A DNA stretch of 64,000 nucleotides from Rhodopirellula islandica (GCF_001027925.1 NZ_LECT01000044.1:62001-126000), one strand, 5' to 3'. Shown: positions 10,602 to 19,874, counted from the first letter of the stretch. Notes: generated by a model from the letters alone, not told the origin. Numbers and translations: made by a program.

Positions 10602-11104
10602 CACGAGCGACAAAAGCAGCTTTGTGAATTGGCGAATATTTCATTATCGCTGATGAACTGAACATTTTTTGCGGCAGAACGTTTTTAGGCGGCCAGTGTG
10701 TGCTCTGCAGGCCTTGTTCACTCCCACATTTCGCTCCGCTCTTGCCTAACTTTGCTGCACATGCCATCTTGTTCCTCATTTTGCTCTATCAGCTTTGCTC
10801 GAAGCGCAGCTGCTGCCCGCAACACATTCTAACCAGCCACTTTCAACATCGCGCTTCGCGTCACCGACGGTCGACCGCGAACCCGAAGACGACCAAGGCC
10901 CGTTACGCGTTCGAGAATACTGTTGGTCGCTTCGATCCCGCCACGCATCTGATAACGCTCGGTGGGAGCTTCGCGTAGGGTCAGACGCGGGGTTCGGGTT
11001 TCAAACGGTAGCGATTGGCCCCGACGGTGAACCGATCTCTCAAACGCCCTGGAATGACGGAGAGGCAGGGCAAACAATACGCTGAGAATGAAGGAGATGC
11101 TTTG
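10602..11104. other. Intergenic region with no supported gene
   Basis: Frames are short and without family similarity. It contains the first copy of a 43-base repeat (10969-11011) found again at 11690-11732. Confidence 0.5.
10969..11011 (+). repeat. 43-base direct repeat, copy 1
   Basis: Begins CTTCGCGTAGGGTCAGAC and ends TCAAACGGTAG; the second copy at 11690 differs at only a few bases. Both lie just upstream of cassette boundaries, so this may be a recombination or rearrangement scar. Confidence 0.75.
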
Positions 11105-11596
11105 ATGCCAGATCAGATCTTAGCTTGCGTAAGAACGAGTTCTGACACTCACGATCTTATTGATCTTAATCGCCGTTTTCGATGGGCAAGTTTGCGAGTG
11201 TTTAGCGAGGTGAAATTGGAGGTTTCCGGACGCCATACGAGTCGAAGAATTTTTGTGGTCGGTGACAGTCATGGCGTGTACAACGGGTGTCTTGGTCCAC
11301 CACCGCAACCGCTGATACGACGTGGCAAGAAGATGCCACCGGTCCGAACATCAAGTGAGCTACATATCGCTGGAAGTCGAGTTGGACGAAGTGAATTCGC
11401 ATCGTTCTTGAAGTCGCTGTGCGGGAAAATGTCCTGTGTTTTTGCACTCTGTATGGAAAGCGAATCTGTCGAAACAGGGATTCGATTGGCCGCGAAAGAA
11501 GCGACAGAAATTTCGTTGACTGAGGCGGTTAACGACTGGCCCCATTTGATAACAGACGAACGAAAGCAAGTCGTGATTCAAGGCGATGAAATCTAG
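11105..11596 (+). CDS. Hypothetical protein, possible orphan immunity protein
   Basis: Start chosen at ATG 11105 because AAGGAGAT lies directly upstream; the frame is open earlier but lacks a site. The 163-residue protein (RRFRWASLRVFSEVKLEV, LCGKMSCVFALCMESE) is not recognised. It sits between repeat copies and just before an RHS fragment, so an orphan immunity gene is plausible but unproven. Confidence 0.5.
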   Translation: MPDQILACVRTSSDTHDLIDLNRRFRWASLRVFSEVKLEVSGRHTSRRIFVVGDSHGVYNGCLGPPPQPLIRRGKKMPPVRTSSELHIAGSRVGRSEFASFLKSLCGKMSCVFALCMESESVETGIRLAAKEATEISLTEAVNDWPHLITDERKQVVIQGDEI

Positions 11597-11689
11597 CGTT
11601 GCGAAGCAACTTCGGAGATGCTAGGAAGCCATCTCAACTCCCGGCTGGATGCGGGCCACTCTGGGCGACCACGCATCTTTGCGGGGACG

Positions 11690-11732
11690 CTTCGCGTGGG
11701 GTCAGACTCGGGGTTCGGGATTCAAACGGTAG
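11690..11732 (+). repeat. 43-base direct repeat, copy 2
   Basis: Near-identical to 10969-11011 (CTTCGCGTGGGGTCAGAC through ACGGTAG). Confidence 0.75.
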
Positions 11733-11817
11733 GGAAAGGCTTTGCTGGGGGGAGACTTCACCGGCGCCAGGCCATGTGTTCGGTGTTTCAAGGGTCGGTA
11801 GCATAAATCTGCAGACG

Positions 11818-12210
11818 CGTTACCAAATACGCCCACGACAATCGATACCGATTGGAGACGGAGACGTGGAAGACTGGCGGAACGACTGATCGGACGTTCG
11901 ATTATGCTTACGATACATCCGATCGCCTGATTTCGATTGATGACAGTGACTCTTTCGCCACTGATTTTGAGTTCGCTTACGACGACCGGTCGCAGCTCAT
12001 TCCGGAAAGCCAATTGATCGGCTTGCTTGGGACCGCGATCTCCTACTGTGAGAATTGGGGCGGGACGTCGACACTCCCCTCCTCGCTTGGCAGTTCTGAT
12101 TTGCTGGCCGCTTACACGTTCCAGTATGACGCGGACAATCGCTTGACGCAGTTCTCTTCTTATCGTGATGGCACCTCAACCGCTTACGGCTACGACGTGC
12201 GTGATCAGCT
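11818..12210 (+). pseudogene. RHS repeat fragment with internal deletion
   Basis: It encodes a piece of the RHS core nearly identical to gene 1 around 1360-1575. It then jumps (GTAIS) to the part matching about 1915-2095 and stops matching after YGYDVRDQLT. No start and no core end are present. The 3' border runs directly into reverse-strand transposase sequence, so an insertion or deletion event created it. Confidence 0.85.
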
Positions 12211-12213
12211 GAC

Positions 12214-12460
12214 GGGGAGAATGCCTCTCGCAAGCAGCACATCATCAATTCAATACCCTTTGTCCCCGGCCAATCGGACTGAAACCATCGGCTCAGAACG
12301 CTCGTTGCCGCAAATGACTTCTGCGTCGAGGACCTCGTCGAGATACATCGACTCGTGATTTTGTCCGGGCGCCAATACAGCGGCAAGTGGATTGCCGTTC
12401 CCATCGCAGAGAAAGTGGATTTTTGTACCGAAAAGTGCCGTTTCGTGGTGTGTCGGAAAT
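12214..12460 (-). pseudogene. IS5-type DDE transposase fragment
   Basis: Reading the reverse strand gives ETALFGTKIHFLCDGNGNP, then LAAVLAPGQNHES and later RLAGDKGY followed by a stop. These are the hallmarks of the central DDE domain of IS5/IS1031-like transposases (GTK-H-CD-G-PL, APGQ, ADKGY). Both ends of the gene are missing. Confidence 0.75.
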
Positions 12461-12463
12461 GGA

Positions 12464-12871
12464 CTACCAGCCGTGCCAACGGTCTTTCATTACCAAGCAA
12501 AGCGTGCAATCTTGTGGGAGACTCTTTGTAAGGCAGTGACGTTCCAAAAGCGCCTTCGCCAAACCGACGAACTCGCCGTAGCTCATCCCGGCGGTCGGAG
12601 GAAGCTCCGACTTTATCTTCGCAACGTCGACGCGTTTCAGCTTCCGATCAACATTGCGTGCATGCTCATCACTCGGGATTTGAGTACTCCAACGAATCTC
12701 TAATCTCTCGATTGCGTCCAGGAATTCAGCAATATTGTTGTCCGTGGTTGAAGATTTCCAGGCGGAATCGTCACAAGTGCCGTCAATTTCTGCGTCGTAC
12801 ACCTTCAGTCCTTGGGTTGGGGAGACATGCGAACGCCTCAATGTTACCACGAGCATTTCGGGGCCCGCCAA
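12464..12871 (-). CDS. Hypothetical protein, 3' end probably cut by the transposase remnant
   Basis: The frame encodes about 135 residues (LKVYDAEIDGTCDDSAWKS, NIAEFLDAIERLEIRW, GMSYGEFVGLAKALLE) with a plausible soluble fold. Its last 20 residues enter the IS-derived border and look random. It may be an orphan immunity protein from the RHS cassette area. No family recognised. Confidence 0.4.
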   Translation of the reverse strand: MAGPEMLVVTLRRSHVSPTQGLKVYDAEIDGTCDDSAWKSSTTDNNIAEFLDAIERLEIRWSTQIPSDEHARNVDRKLKRVDVAKIKSELPPTAGMSYGEFVGLAKALLERHCLTKSLPQDCTLCLVMKDRWHGW

Positions 12872-13033
12872 ACACTCTGGAACAGTGATTTTGTGTCAAT
12901 TCAGCTGGATTGTCTAAGCGGCACTGCCAGCGTTTTGTCGGCACCCAACAAAACGAATGTGGTTTATCGGATGCCTGCCTTAGTTTTCAAAACCGAGCTT
13001 CGCAGAGTGTCCCCCTCCAGGCAGAAGGGTAAT

Positions 13034-13415
13034 TTGTGCACGAAATGTGCACGTTTCCCATGGAGAACAGGCCCATATCGTGCACTTCCTGGAATCCGAA
13101 TTCGCATAAAACCCAGTGAATACGAGGGTTTGCGGGTGGAGCGGCTCGACTGGGGGTGCAGGGAATTCGTGACCAACGCCTCTATCCGCGGCGTACCGGT
13201 CAAGCGGAATGTCGACGGAAGCGATTTGGAGTGCAGGCGTTGAATTGCCAGCTCTTGCCGAGCAACTTCGGGTGATCCGTTCGTCACCTGCGAGATCCGC
13301 TCAACCCTATCTTGCGTCGATCTTCGGCGAGTTTTATAGTGCACGATTCAATGCACGAAACGAATGTAAATCGTGCAATTCCGTGCGAAACGTGCACGGG
13401 GTGGAAACGCAAAAA
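13034..13415. repeat. Cluster of GTGCACG-type short repeats
   Basis: Within 380 bases upstream of tRNA-Val the words GTGCACGAAA, TGTGCACGTT, TCGTGCACTT, AGTGCACGATT, ATGCACGAAACG, TCGTGCAATT and ACGTGCACGG occur. The irregular spacing argues against a tandem array. They may be protein-binding sites near an attachment site. Confidence 0.5.
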
Positions 13416-13432
13416 CACCGTAAATTACGGTG
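13416..13432. promoter_or_regulatory. 17-base perfect palindrome before tRNA-Val
   Basis: Arms CACCGTAA and TTACGGTG around a single A. It shares the word ACCGTAA with the palindrome at 13601-13623 on the other side of the tRNA, so both could be sites for the element integrase or its regulator. Confidence 0.5.
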
Positions 13433-13433
13433 C

Positions 13434-13507
13434 GGGCGATTAGCTCAGTTGGTTAGAGCGCTGCTTTCACACGGCAGAGGCCACAGATTCGAATTCTGTA
13501 TCGCCCA
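13434..13507 (+). tRNA. tRNA-Val(CAC)
   Basis: Cloverleaf folds cleanly: acceptor GGGCGAT/ATCGCCC, anticodon loop TTCACAC, T arm CAGATTCGAATTCTG, discriminator A, CCA not encoded. Located 134 bases before an integrase gene, the classic arrangement of a tRNA used as an attachment site. Confidence 0.95.
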
Positions 13508-13600
13508 TTTCGGCAGCTTGCCGAATACCTCGTAAATTACTGGTCGAAACGCTGCTCAGGCGTTACCAGCTCAGTCAGGCTGCGCGACCCACTTTCAGTA

Positions 13601-13623
13601 TTTACGGTACCGCGTACCGTAAA
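13601..13623. promoter_or_regulatory. Inverted repeat in front of the integrase gene
   Basis: Ten-base arms TTTACGGTAC and GTACCGTAAA with 3-base spacer CGC, ending 18 bases before the integrase ATG. It would overlap the ribosome-binding/promoter region, so an operator (autoregulation) or a recombinase core site fits. Confidence 0.6.
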
Positions 13624-13641
13624 CGATTGGAGTTGGATCGC

Positions 13642-14865
13642 ATGCCAAGACAAAAAGCAAAGCTCCCCAAGTACCTCTACCACGTCTCGGGCCAAGCCCG
13701 AGTCTATCTCGATGGACGGTACTTCTACCTCGGCACCCACGACTCGCCCGAGAGTCACGCCCGGTACTTCGCCCTCTGCAAGGAGTACCAAAAACACGGC
13801 TGCAAGATGCCCGAGGACAGCTCGACCCATCCGAGCGAGGACGCGCCCATCACGGTGAGCTGCGTCACCGCAGACTACCTCGAGTTTGCGCAGGTGAAGT
13901 ATGCCAAGTCGCCAGGAGACTACTCAAAACATGAAAGCCTCTGCGACCTTCTCGATGACGAATACGGAGACCTGCCGGCGGTCGAATTCGGGCCGAGACG
14001 GCTCTCCGAAATACGTGACTTGCTCGTGGCCACCAAGAACCGCCGTGGCCGGCACAACACACGCCACTACATCAACCAGCAAGTTCAGACCATCGTGCAA
14101 GTTTTCAAACGTGCTGTCGCGAGAGAACTGGTTCCAGTCGAAGTCTGGACGGCACTGAAGGCGTTGGACTCGCTGCGAGAAGGCGAGACCGTGGCAAATG
14201 AATCCACCGACCGAGAACCGGTGGGGATTGAGGCTGTACGACAGACCGCCGAGCACCTTTCACCGGTCCTCAAGACCATGGTGCGGATCCAGGCGGCAAC
14301 CGGCATGCGCCCCAGCGAAGTGCTCCGGATGCGTCCAATCGACATCGACAAACGAGCGGACGGTGTGTGGGTCTACCGTCCGAATGAACACAAAACGAAA
14401 CGGCACGGCAAGAAGAAACAGGTGCCAATCGTCGGTGACGCCCAAGTGGCTCTTGAGCCCTACCTGGATCGGGAGCCAACGGAATACTGTTTCAAACCGG
14501 AGGAATCCGCTCGTTGGTATCAGGAACAAAAATCCGCCAAGCGAAAAACACCAGCCAACCAAGGCGATCGCCCCGGCTACAACAAGCGCACCCGTGCGGG
14601 TGAATCGAAACCACGTCAGTACTCCCCGAAGTTCGACAAGGACTCCTATCGCCGAGCAATTGTCCGTGCGGCCAAGAAGGCCGGGGCGGAACACTGGACG
14701 CCGTATCAACTCCGGCACACCGCCGCGACTGTGATCCGGGAAGCACTCGGGATCGAAGGAGCCCAAGCTCTGCTCGGGCACTCCAAGCGGCAGATGACCG
14801 AGCACTACGCGAAGGAGTCTCTCGACAAGGCGATCGAAGCAGCGAAGGCCGGTCCCAAAATCTAG
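13642..14865 (+). CDS. Tyrosine recombinase/integrase
   Basis: 407 residues. The C-terminal half holds the family signature: ATGMRPSEVLRMRPIDID (catalytic Arg), QLRHTAAT (His-x-x-Arg) and LLGHSKRQMTEHY with the nucleophile Tyr. The N-terminal ~170 residues are the SAM-like DNA-binding part. ATG 13642 is preferred over the TTG at 13627 because GGAG lies about 10 bases upstream of it. Adjacent to tRNA-Val(CAC), it probably integrated the downstream element there. I did not find a second copy of the tRNA 3' end in the window, so the element's far end is undefined. Confidence 0.95.
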   Translation: MPRQKAKLPKYLYHVSGQARVYLDGRYFYLGTHDSPESHARYFALCKEYQKHGCKMPEDSSTHPSEDAPITVSCVTADYLEFAQVKYAKSPGDYSKHESLCDLLDDEYGDLPAVEFGPRRLSEIRDLLVATKNRRGRHNTRHYINQQVQTIVQVFKRAVARELVPVEVWTALKALDSLREGETVANESTDREPVGIEAVRQTAEHLSPVLKTMVRIQAATGMRPSEVLRMRPIDIDKRADGVWVYRPNEHKTKRHGKKKQVPIVGDAQVALEPYLDREPTEYCFKPEESARWYQEQKSAKRKTPANQGDRPGYNKRTRAGESKPRQYSPKFDKDSYRRAIVRAAKKAGAEHWTPYQLRHTAATVIREALGIEGAQALLGHSKRQMTEHYAKESLDKAIEAAKAGPKI

Positions 14866-15521
14866 GCTCGCCATTCCAGGTGGACCGACCATAGGCTCGT
14901 ACCCTCTCGAGTCACTTTGGCGAAGCGATGAATCGGCCAGCGGTAAACGCCGCCGGCTGAATGCTTCCAAGCTTCCTTGCTCGTTGGGATGGGGGACGAA
15001 AATTGCAGGAACAATCTGTGGTCACAGCGTATCAGCGATCACAACTCGCACTTGCCAGGGCTGCAAAACGCAGACAGTTGGCGCTGGGCTAGCCAGGACA
15101 ATGTCCGTCTGGACCTACCGCTACCCCTCGAACAGGAATGCGAATCCCGGACGTGATATTGATTGATACGCAATCCAGCCCGGTCCTTCCGGGGCCCGGT
15201 CCCCGGCACTCCGCAGCAGACGCGAAGGGTATCGAGAACTGAGTCGCCGGCAATTACAGAAGTGCCGAACGGCCATGTCCGTCGCACGACTGTTGCTGAG
15301 CGAGGCGTACAGGATTCGTTTTCAAAGAAGCTGAAGAATTGTGCATGACGTCTGATTGCTACGCCCAAGTGACTACGCAGAACCCTCTGCTATAGAGCAT
15401 CGGGCTCGCCAAGGACGGTGTGAACGGAAATGAAATTGTCTTTTCAAAAAACGTACCTTGAGTCATCTGTTGCATGCGTTTTGATGTGACCTTCTGTTTC
15501 TTTCATTCACCGGAGGTCACT
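14866..15521. other. Intergenic region downstream of the integrase
   Basis: No gene supported. Contains a hairpin with CCGGGG/CCCCGG arms at 15189-15206, a motif recurring at 18038 and 22333. Confidence 0.5.
15189..15206. repeat. CCGGGG...CCCCGG hairpin, copy 1
   Basis: Six-base GC arms with a 6-base loop. Similar hairpins at 18038-18055 and 22333-22352 suggest a small REP-like family or shared terminators in the integrated element. Confidence 0.55.
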
Positions 15522-15773
15522 ATGCCACATGGCAACAAGAACAAGGCATTTAAATCGCAAGCTGCCAACCCCATGAAACTCCTCACCGAGGAGCTCATCC
15601 AGTTCAAGGAAGTGCCGCCGCTGCTCCAGGACCGAGTTCATGTCTCCACGGTCTGGCGCTGGGCCACGCGAGGGTTAAAGAACTGCAAGCTGGAAACCGT
15701 GAGTATCGGCGGCAAAAGAGTCACCAGCGTTCAGGCAGTCAACCGTTTTCTGGAAAAGACATCGAGTCGCTGA
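15522..15773 (+). CDS. DUF1580-type small DNA-binding protein
   Basis: 83 residues after ATG 15522, which has GGAGG 7 bases upstream. It shows the planctomycete DUF1580 pattern: LLTEELIQFKEVP, VHVSTVWRWATRGLKN and GGKRVTSVQAVNRFLE, a helix-turn-helix like that of excisionases. It follows the integrase and precedes the Rep, so it could act as excisionase or regulator of the element. That role is inference; the family call is confident. Confidence 0.8.
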   Translation: MPHGNKNKAFKSQAANPMKLLTEELIQFKEVPPLLQDRVHVSTVWRWATRGLKNCKLETVSIGGKRVTSVQAVNRFLEKTSSR

Positions 15774-15991
15774 GGAAGCTGTTTGGATCATGCAGAGATG
15801 CATTGGCCGCATTGAGGGTCCCGCACTCTCGTGCCTGCCCAGTGATGCGGAAACATGTGCGACGTCCGTCGCTGGTCGTTTGATCGGAAAACAGGATTTG
15901 CAGCCGATCCCAGCCTACAAGCGAAAGTCCGTCGCCAATCACCTGTACTTATACCGTCTAGAGTTAATAAAAGAATAAAGGGAGAGTTGCT

Positions 15992-17152
15992 TTGCCCATC
16001 GCACAGAGAGGAAGAGCGAGTAGTGTGCTACCGCAGCGACACGGGGAATACGTCACAATTCAAATCGCCGACAGAATCTATCGCCTCCGAACACACCAGA
16101 AATATCTGGTTGAAAGGAATCAACAACTCGTTGATGAGTTCAAGAAAGGTACCGGGGATGCGGAGTTGATCGCGAAGACAATGGTCTGTGGGACGATTAT
16201 CGGCGGGAAAAACGTGCGCCAAGTCCACGAGCGACTCAACTATTGCCGTGTAAACAAGCATTGCAAGGCATGCCGCGCTGCAAGGTTCAGCGACTGTGCA
16301 CGCAAAATCATCGATCGACTGCCTGGGGAAAAGAATGCTTGTTGTATCCCCTGCGTCATTCCGTTTCCTCAACATCATGACTACCACGAGACGTTGGACA
16401 CCGCCCGTGCGGCTCTCGGTCTTGTCAAGCCAATTGCGAACATGTTCTGCAGATGGAATCAGTCCGCCCAGCACGGCCGCCCAGACAGAATCCTGGAGTA
16501 CGCCATAGGTCTACACCTTCGTTTCGTGGAGTCCCAGCAACAACTCTGGCCGCACGTCCACGTCCTACTGATTGCGGAGAACGGCTTGCAACTTGAAAGC
16601 AAGAATGGGCGAAGTTTGAAGGAGAGTATGGACAAGTGTTTGCGGGTCGCAACGCCCGAGATGGCCCCAATTCCGTTTCGGTTCGGCGAATTTGACCGCT
16701 TTTTCGTTGATAGTGCGGGGGATGTTCGGTCTCTTCAGTACGGACGGCGCATTACGAGGAAGGACCTTGAGCGAAGGATGAAATACGCAATGAGCATGGA
16801 GGAGGTAGGCGAAGAAACCGAGGGAAATTGTGCCGGCGGGTACTCGATCATCGCGGATACCATGCGGCACAAGATGCTTGCCGACCTTGGATACCCTACG
16901 ACCTTCACACACTCCCGAACGAAAAAGAACGATTCGGCGAAGGTGCCTTCTCCGACCTCGCAACCGTGCGATTTTGATCCACTTCCCTTGAAAAAAGACT
17001 CTGTGCTGCAATTTGATGTACTGACGCACGAATTCCGACCCATCAAAGCTGAAGACTACTGCCAAGCAAAGAATCAAGCGATTCGGAGTATCAGGAACGA
17101 TCTCCTCGAGATCCGGCAAGAATACCGCGACAATCGAAAAGGAGGCGTTTGA
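15992..17152 (+). CDS. Rolling-circle replication initiator (HUH, Rep_1-like)
   Basis: The 386-residue protein has the layout of pUB110-type Rep proteins. Near residue 90 is a zinc-finger-like CRVNKHCKACRAARFSDC. Around residue 189 is WPHVHVLLI, matching the metal-binding PHxH motif. Around 265 is LERRMKYAM, matching the catalytic-tyrosine motif. Such proteins nick one strand at the double-strand origin. The start is TTG 15992 after GGAGAG. Stop and next start overlap (TGATG). A Rep next to an integrase and ParB-like gene marks the region as an integrated plasmid-like element. The family call rests on motifs only. Confidence 0.75.
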   Translation: MPIAQRGRASSVLPQRHGEYVTIQIADRIYRLRTHQKYLVERNQQLVDEFKKGTGDAELIAKTMVCGTIIGGKNVRQVHERLNYCRVNKHCKACRAARFSDCARKIIDRLPGEKNACCIPCVIPFPQHHDYHETLDTARAALGLVKPIANMFCRWNQSAQHGRPDRILEYAIGLHLRFVESQQQLWPHVHVLLIAENGLQLESKNGRSLKESMDKCLRVATPEMAPIPFRFGEFDRFFVDSAGDVRSLQYGRRITRKDLERRMKYAMSMEEVGEETEGNCAGGYSIIADTMRHKMLADLGYPTTFTHSRTKKNDSAKVPSPTSQPCDFDPLPLKKDSVLQFDVLTHEFRPIKAEDYCQAKNQAIRSIRNDLLEIRQEYRDNRKGGV

Positions 17153-18048
17153 TGACAGTGCTCTACAGCCACCCGCTTTCTTGCCATGCGACACCCCGCA
17201 ATTGGAAAGGAGTGGATCCACACAGCCAACTGGTCGAAACCGCCGACAACATTGCTGCATCGATGCAGTCCCCTTTCGACCTTGACTTGCGATCCAACGC
17301 TATCCGCAGCGTTTCTGAAATGACTTGGAATCTAGCTCACGACAACACCAAACGGCTTTGTGTCTGGGCGACTTCGGCAGCATTCGAAGGCACTATCACC
17401 AACACCATTTCGAACGTCCGTTGGCTCGCAGAGTTGCTGAAAGACCGTGGGGTGAGACAGCATCAGTTCGTGTCGGATGCCGTTCATTTCTTGGGCTACA
17501 ATTTGATCTGCCTTCCCCTTTCACTCGATAAACGGTCCGTTGTGCTCGACGAAGTCAGCGGAGAGGGGATACAGTTCGAGCATCTTTTGCAATTGCCGGG
17601 GGTATGCCGTCGCGACATGACGCCTTGGCCCTATTTCTACAAGTACTTTCGATGTCACGATCTGTACTACGGCTACTTCGACGAACGACGCAATTGCGAG
17701 AAGCAACAGCCTATGGTGACTCATTTCCTCGAAACTTTCTTTGAACGTCTGGGCGACAACTACGCTCGCTGCAAAGTTTGCTTGGACGCAGTCCTCAGGC
17801 TGGGACTCACTCCTAGGCAATTGACGCTTCGGACGAACCCGGCCAATCGCAAGGGCTATCTGTTGGGTGAACGGGACCGACATGAAATCGAACGAGATCC
17901 GCCTAGTGTCTGTGATGCGGACCTCCCAAGTTGTGCTGAGGAGGCATTTGGTTCCAACAGCCTGGTGATTGCTGTGCAGACCGCAACCGGGAGAATCCCT
18001 TACGCATCACCGAACGGATCTGTGAAGAAGTGCTCGTCCGGGGACTGA
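17152..18048 (+). CDS. Unknown protein co-transcribed with Rep
   Basis: The start ATG overlaps the Rep stop by one base, so translation is coupled. About 298 residues, with no recognised domain. Conserved-looking segments include MTPWPYFYKYFRCHDLYYGYF and a cysteine pair in YARCKVCLDAVLRLGL. A replication or mobilisation accessory role is plausible from position only. A GC hairpin (18038-18055) sits over the stop codon. Confidence 0.65.
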   Translation: MTVLYSHPLSCHATPRNWKGVDPHSQLVETADNIAASMQSPFDLDLRSNAIRSVSEMTWNLAHDNTKRLCVWATSAAFEGTITNTISNVRWLAELLKDRGVRQHQFVSDAVHFLGYNLICLPLSLDKRSVVLDEVSGEGIQFEHLLQLPGVCRRDMTPWPYFYKYFRCHDLYYGYFDERRNCEKQQPMVTHFLETFFERLGDNYARCKVCLDAVLRLGLTPRQLTLRTNPANRKGYLLGERDRHEIERDPPSVCDADLPSCAEEAFGSNSLVIAVQTATGRIPYASPNGSVKKCSSGD

Positions 18049-18055
18049 GCCCCGG
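18038..18055 (+). terminator. GC hairpin at the end of the rep operon
   Basis: CCGGGG-ACTGAG-CCCCGG; it overlaps the stop codon of the preceding gene and lacks a T-run. Same type as 15189 and 22333, so it may be a repeat rather than a terminator. Confidence 0.4.
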
Positions 18056-18355
18056 CAGAAAGAGGTTGGGCGAGGAACTGGCCGTTTGCTTGACGGTCTT
18101 TCTTGGCTTTGCGTTGGACGGCAGCTTGCGGACGCGCTGACTGCCGTCCCCACCCTTTTTTAGATGGCGACGACTGCAGACTCTGGCTTCCTCTTCGCCT
18201 TCGCCCAGACGCCCGCTCTCACAAAGTTTGCAAATGTCCGCAGGTGCGGACACTCAGGGGATCAACGCTTTCTGTCACCTGATCTGTCAGGGCATCGGAT
18301 CCACTGGAATTGGGTCTCGGCGTTGATCGGTGCCCTGACGCATTGAGGAAATGCA

Positions 18356-19405
18356 ATGACACGCAAGGAACAAGCTCGACGCAACCGCTATGAACAACCG
18401 TCGATTCCCACACTGCTCTTGCACTACCAATCGTTCTTTCGTCGGATCCACCCGAACTGCTCTGAAGTTCGGCCTTTGAAAAGTGACTTGTTCAATCAAC
18501 TGGTCCGGTCTATCAGGAAGCACGGGTTGAAGCGTCCGGTTTTGATTGACGAAGGCATGAGCTTGCTGGATGGACGTGCTCGCTTGGGTGCATTGCTGGT
18601 CCTCGGTATCGAACCAGAGCCCAGCATGTTTCGTGTCACAAAGCGCTCGCCAACAGTGGTCACGGAAAGGAACCTCGAACGACGGAAGCGAATTCGCGAA
18701 GCACAGCGAAGGAAGAAGCATAGTGAAGCGGAGAAGGTACAACCGGCCGCCCAGGCCGCCACGGCGGATTCGAATTCAGTTCACACAGATTCACCGTCGA
18801 GAAAGAAGCCGGGTTCCAACCGTGCGTCTTCGAAACAGAAACGCCGCAAAAAGGTCCGCAGGTCCGCTTTGTTGCCCCCCCGACTCGAGAACGCTGAAGA
18901 GACGCGGCGGAGTGTGTCGGCTGTTGGGGAAGCTTGGAACGAGACTGGAAAAGAGAGTCAACTCGCAGGAACTCGTTTGACTAACGAGGAGGTCGATCTG
19001 TTCAGAAAGCTTCTGGTGTTCCAGTTGAATGAAGAACAAACCAATGATGACTCCAGCACCCCCTACGTTCGTTTGCTACTCTGGGACTACCTGGAGGCTT
19101 GCCGACGTAATCCGAGAGCCCACCGCTCTGGATACGAATATCAGCCCAGCATCCGCCGGCTCGCAATGTACTGCCAGTGCGATGAAAAGACGCTCCGCAA
19201 TCTTGAGCTGCGTCCAAATCAGAGAGTCGATCTCGAGATTGTTTCGATCATCTTGCTATTGTCAGCACACCTGATGCCTGGCTCGGAAGATCACCGACAC
19301 ACCCTAATGGCTGATCGCATCATCGTTGCGGACCAGTGGTTGCACGAGCCAGAGGATACTCGTGGGCTTCTCTCAGCTCGGCTAGCAAGAATTAGGCCGC
19401 GTTAG
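18356..19405 (+). CDS. ParB/sulfiredoxin-fold protein of the element
   Basis: 349 residues. Residues ~35-90 fit a ParB N-terminal domain (VRPLKSDLFNQLVRSIRKHG, KRPVLIDEGMSLLDGRARLG), including the GRARL loop analogous to the GHRR/GERR nucleotide-binding box. A basic linker (RKKPGSNRASSKQKRRKKVRR) follows. A C-terminal domain is not recognised. Likely in partition or transcription control of the plasmid-like element. It stands alone after 300 non-coding bases and no ParA is seen. Confidence 0.65.
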   Translation: MTRKEQARRNRYEQPSIPTLLLHYQSFFRRIHPNCSEVRPLKSDLFNQLVRSIRKHGLKRPVLIDEGMSLLDGRARLGALLVLGIEPEPSMFRVTKRSPTVVTERNLERRKRIREAQRRKKHSEAEKVQPAAQAATADSNSVHTDSPSRKKPGSNRASSKQKRRKKVRRSALLPPRLENAEETRRSVSAVGEAWNETGKESQLAGTRLTNEEVDLFRKLLVFQLNEEQTNDDSSTPYVRLLLWDYLEACRRNPRAHRSGYEYQPSIRRLAMYCQCDEKTLRNLELRPNQRVDLEIVSIILLLSAHLMPGSEDHRHTLMADRIIVADQWLHEPEDTRGLLSARLARIRPR

Positions 19406-19817
19406 CAAAAGTCCGCAGAAAACGTGCTCGGACGCGGCAGGCGAAGGGGGTAAAATCAGACTCAATAATACCCCTGAAAATGCCCCTCGTTTGGGCTCCG
19501 GTGCGGATGGACGCTCCAGCATAGGGGTGGAAATCCTGGATTCCCGGGGGGAAAGTGGAGGGGCGGTCCGCACCCTGACAGCACGGTCAGCAGGTGTTGT
19601 CTGCCGCAATTCACGTGGTTTTCGAGATAGATGTCCCGATATGAAAAAGTCCGCGGGGGATAAAATCGGCTGTTTGAACCTCAAGTGGGAAAATCACGGT
19701 TTCCAACGCTTGGGTTTCCTCCTCGTGGCATAACCTGCTTGATTCGGACTCACTCCGCGTTCGATTGTCGGTTCGTCCGCAACGGAGAGCGGCCATTTCA
19801 CAAATGGTCCGGTAGCT

Positions 19818-19853
19818 AAAAAAAGAGCGTCAATCCAAATCGGATTGACGCTC
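19818..19853 (-). terminator. Strong intrinsic terminator of the minus-strand operon
   Basis: Twelve-base perfect stem GAGCGTCAATCC/GGATTGACGCTC with 5-base loop. On the minus strand it is followed by seven T. It lies about 20 bases past the last gene of the 24.4-19.9 kb operon. Confidence 0.9.
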
Positions 19854-19874
19854 GTTACTGTCTCGGCGCAGCCC

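Noticed and set aside
12964-13344. Minus-strand frame upstream of tRNA-Val
   Set aside because: Overlaps the GTGCACG repeat cluster and shows no protein-like pattern.
13434-14865. Defined right end of the integrative element by a repeated tRNA-Val 3' end
   Set aside because: I searched by eye for the T-arm/acceptor sequence downstream and found no convincing second copy, so no attR is reported.
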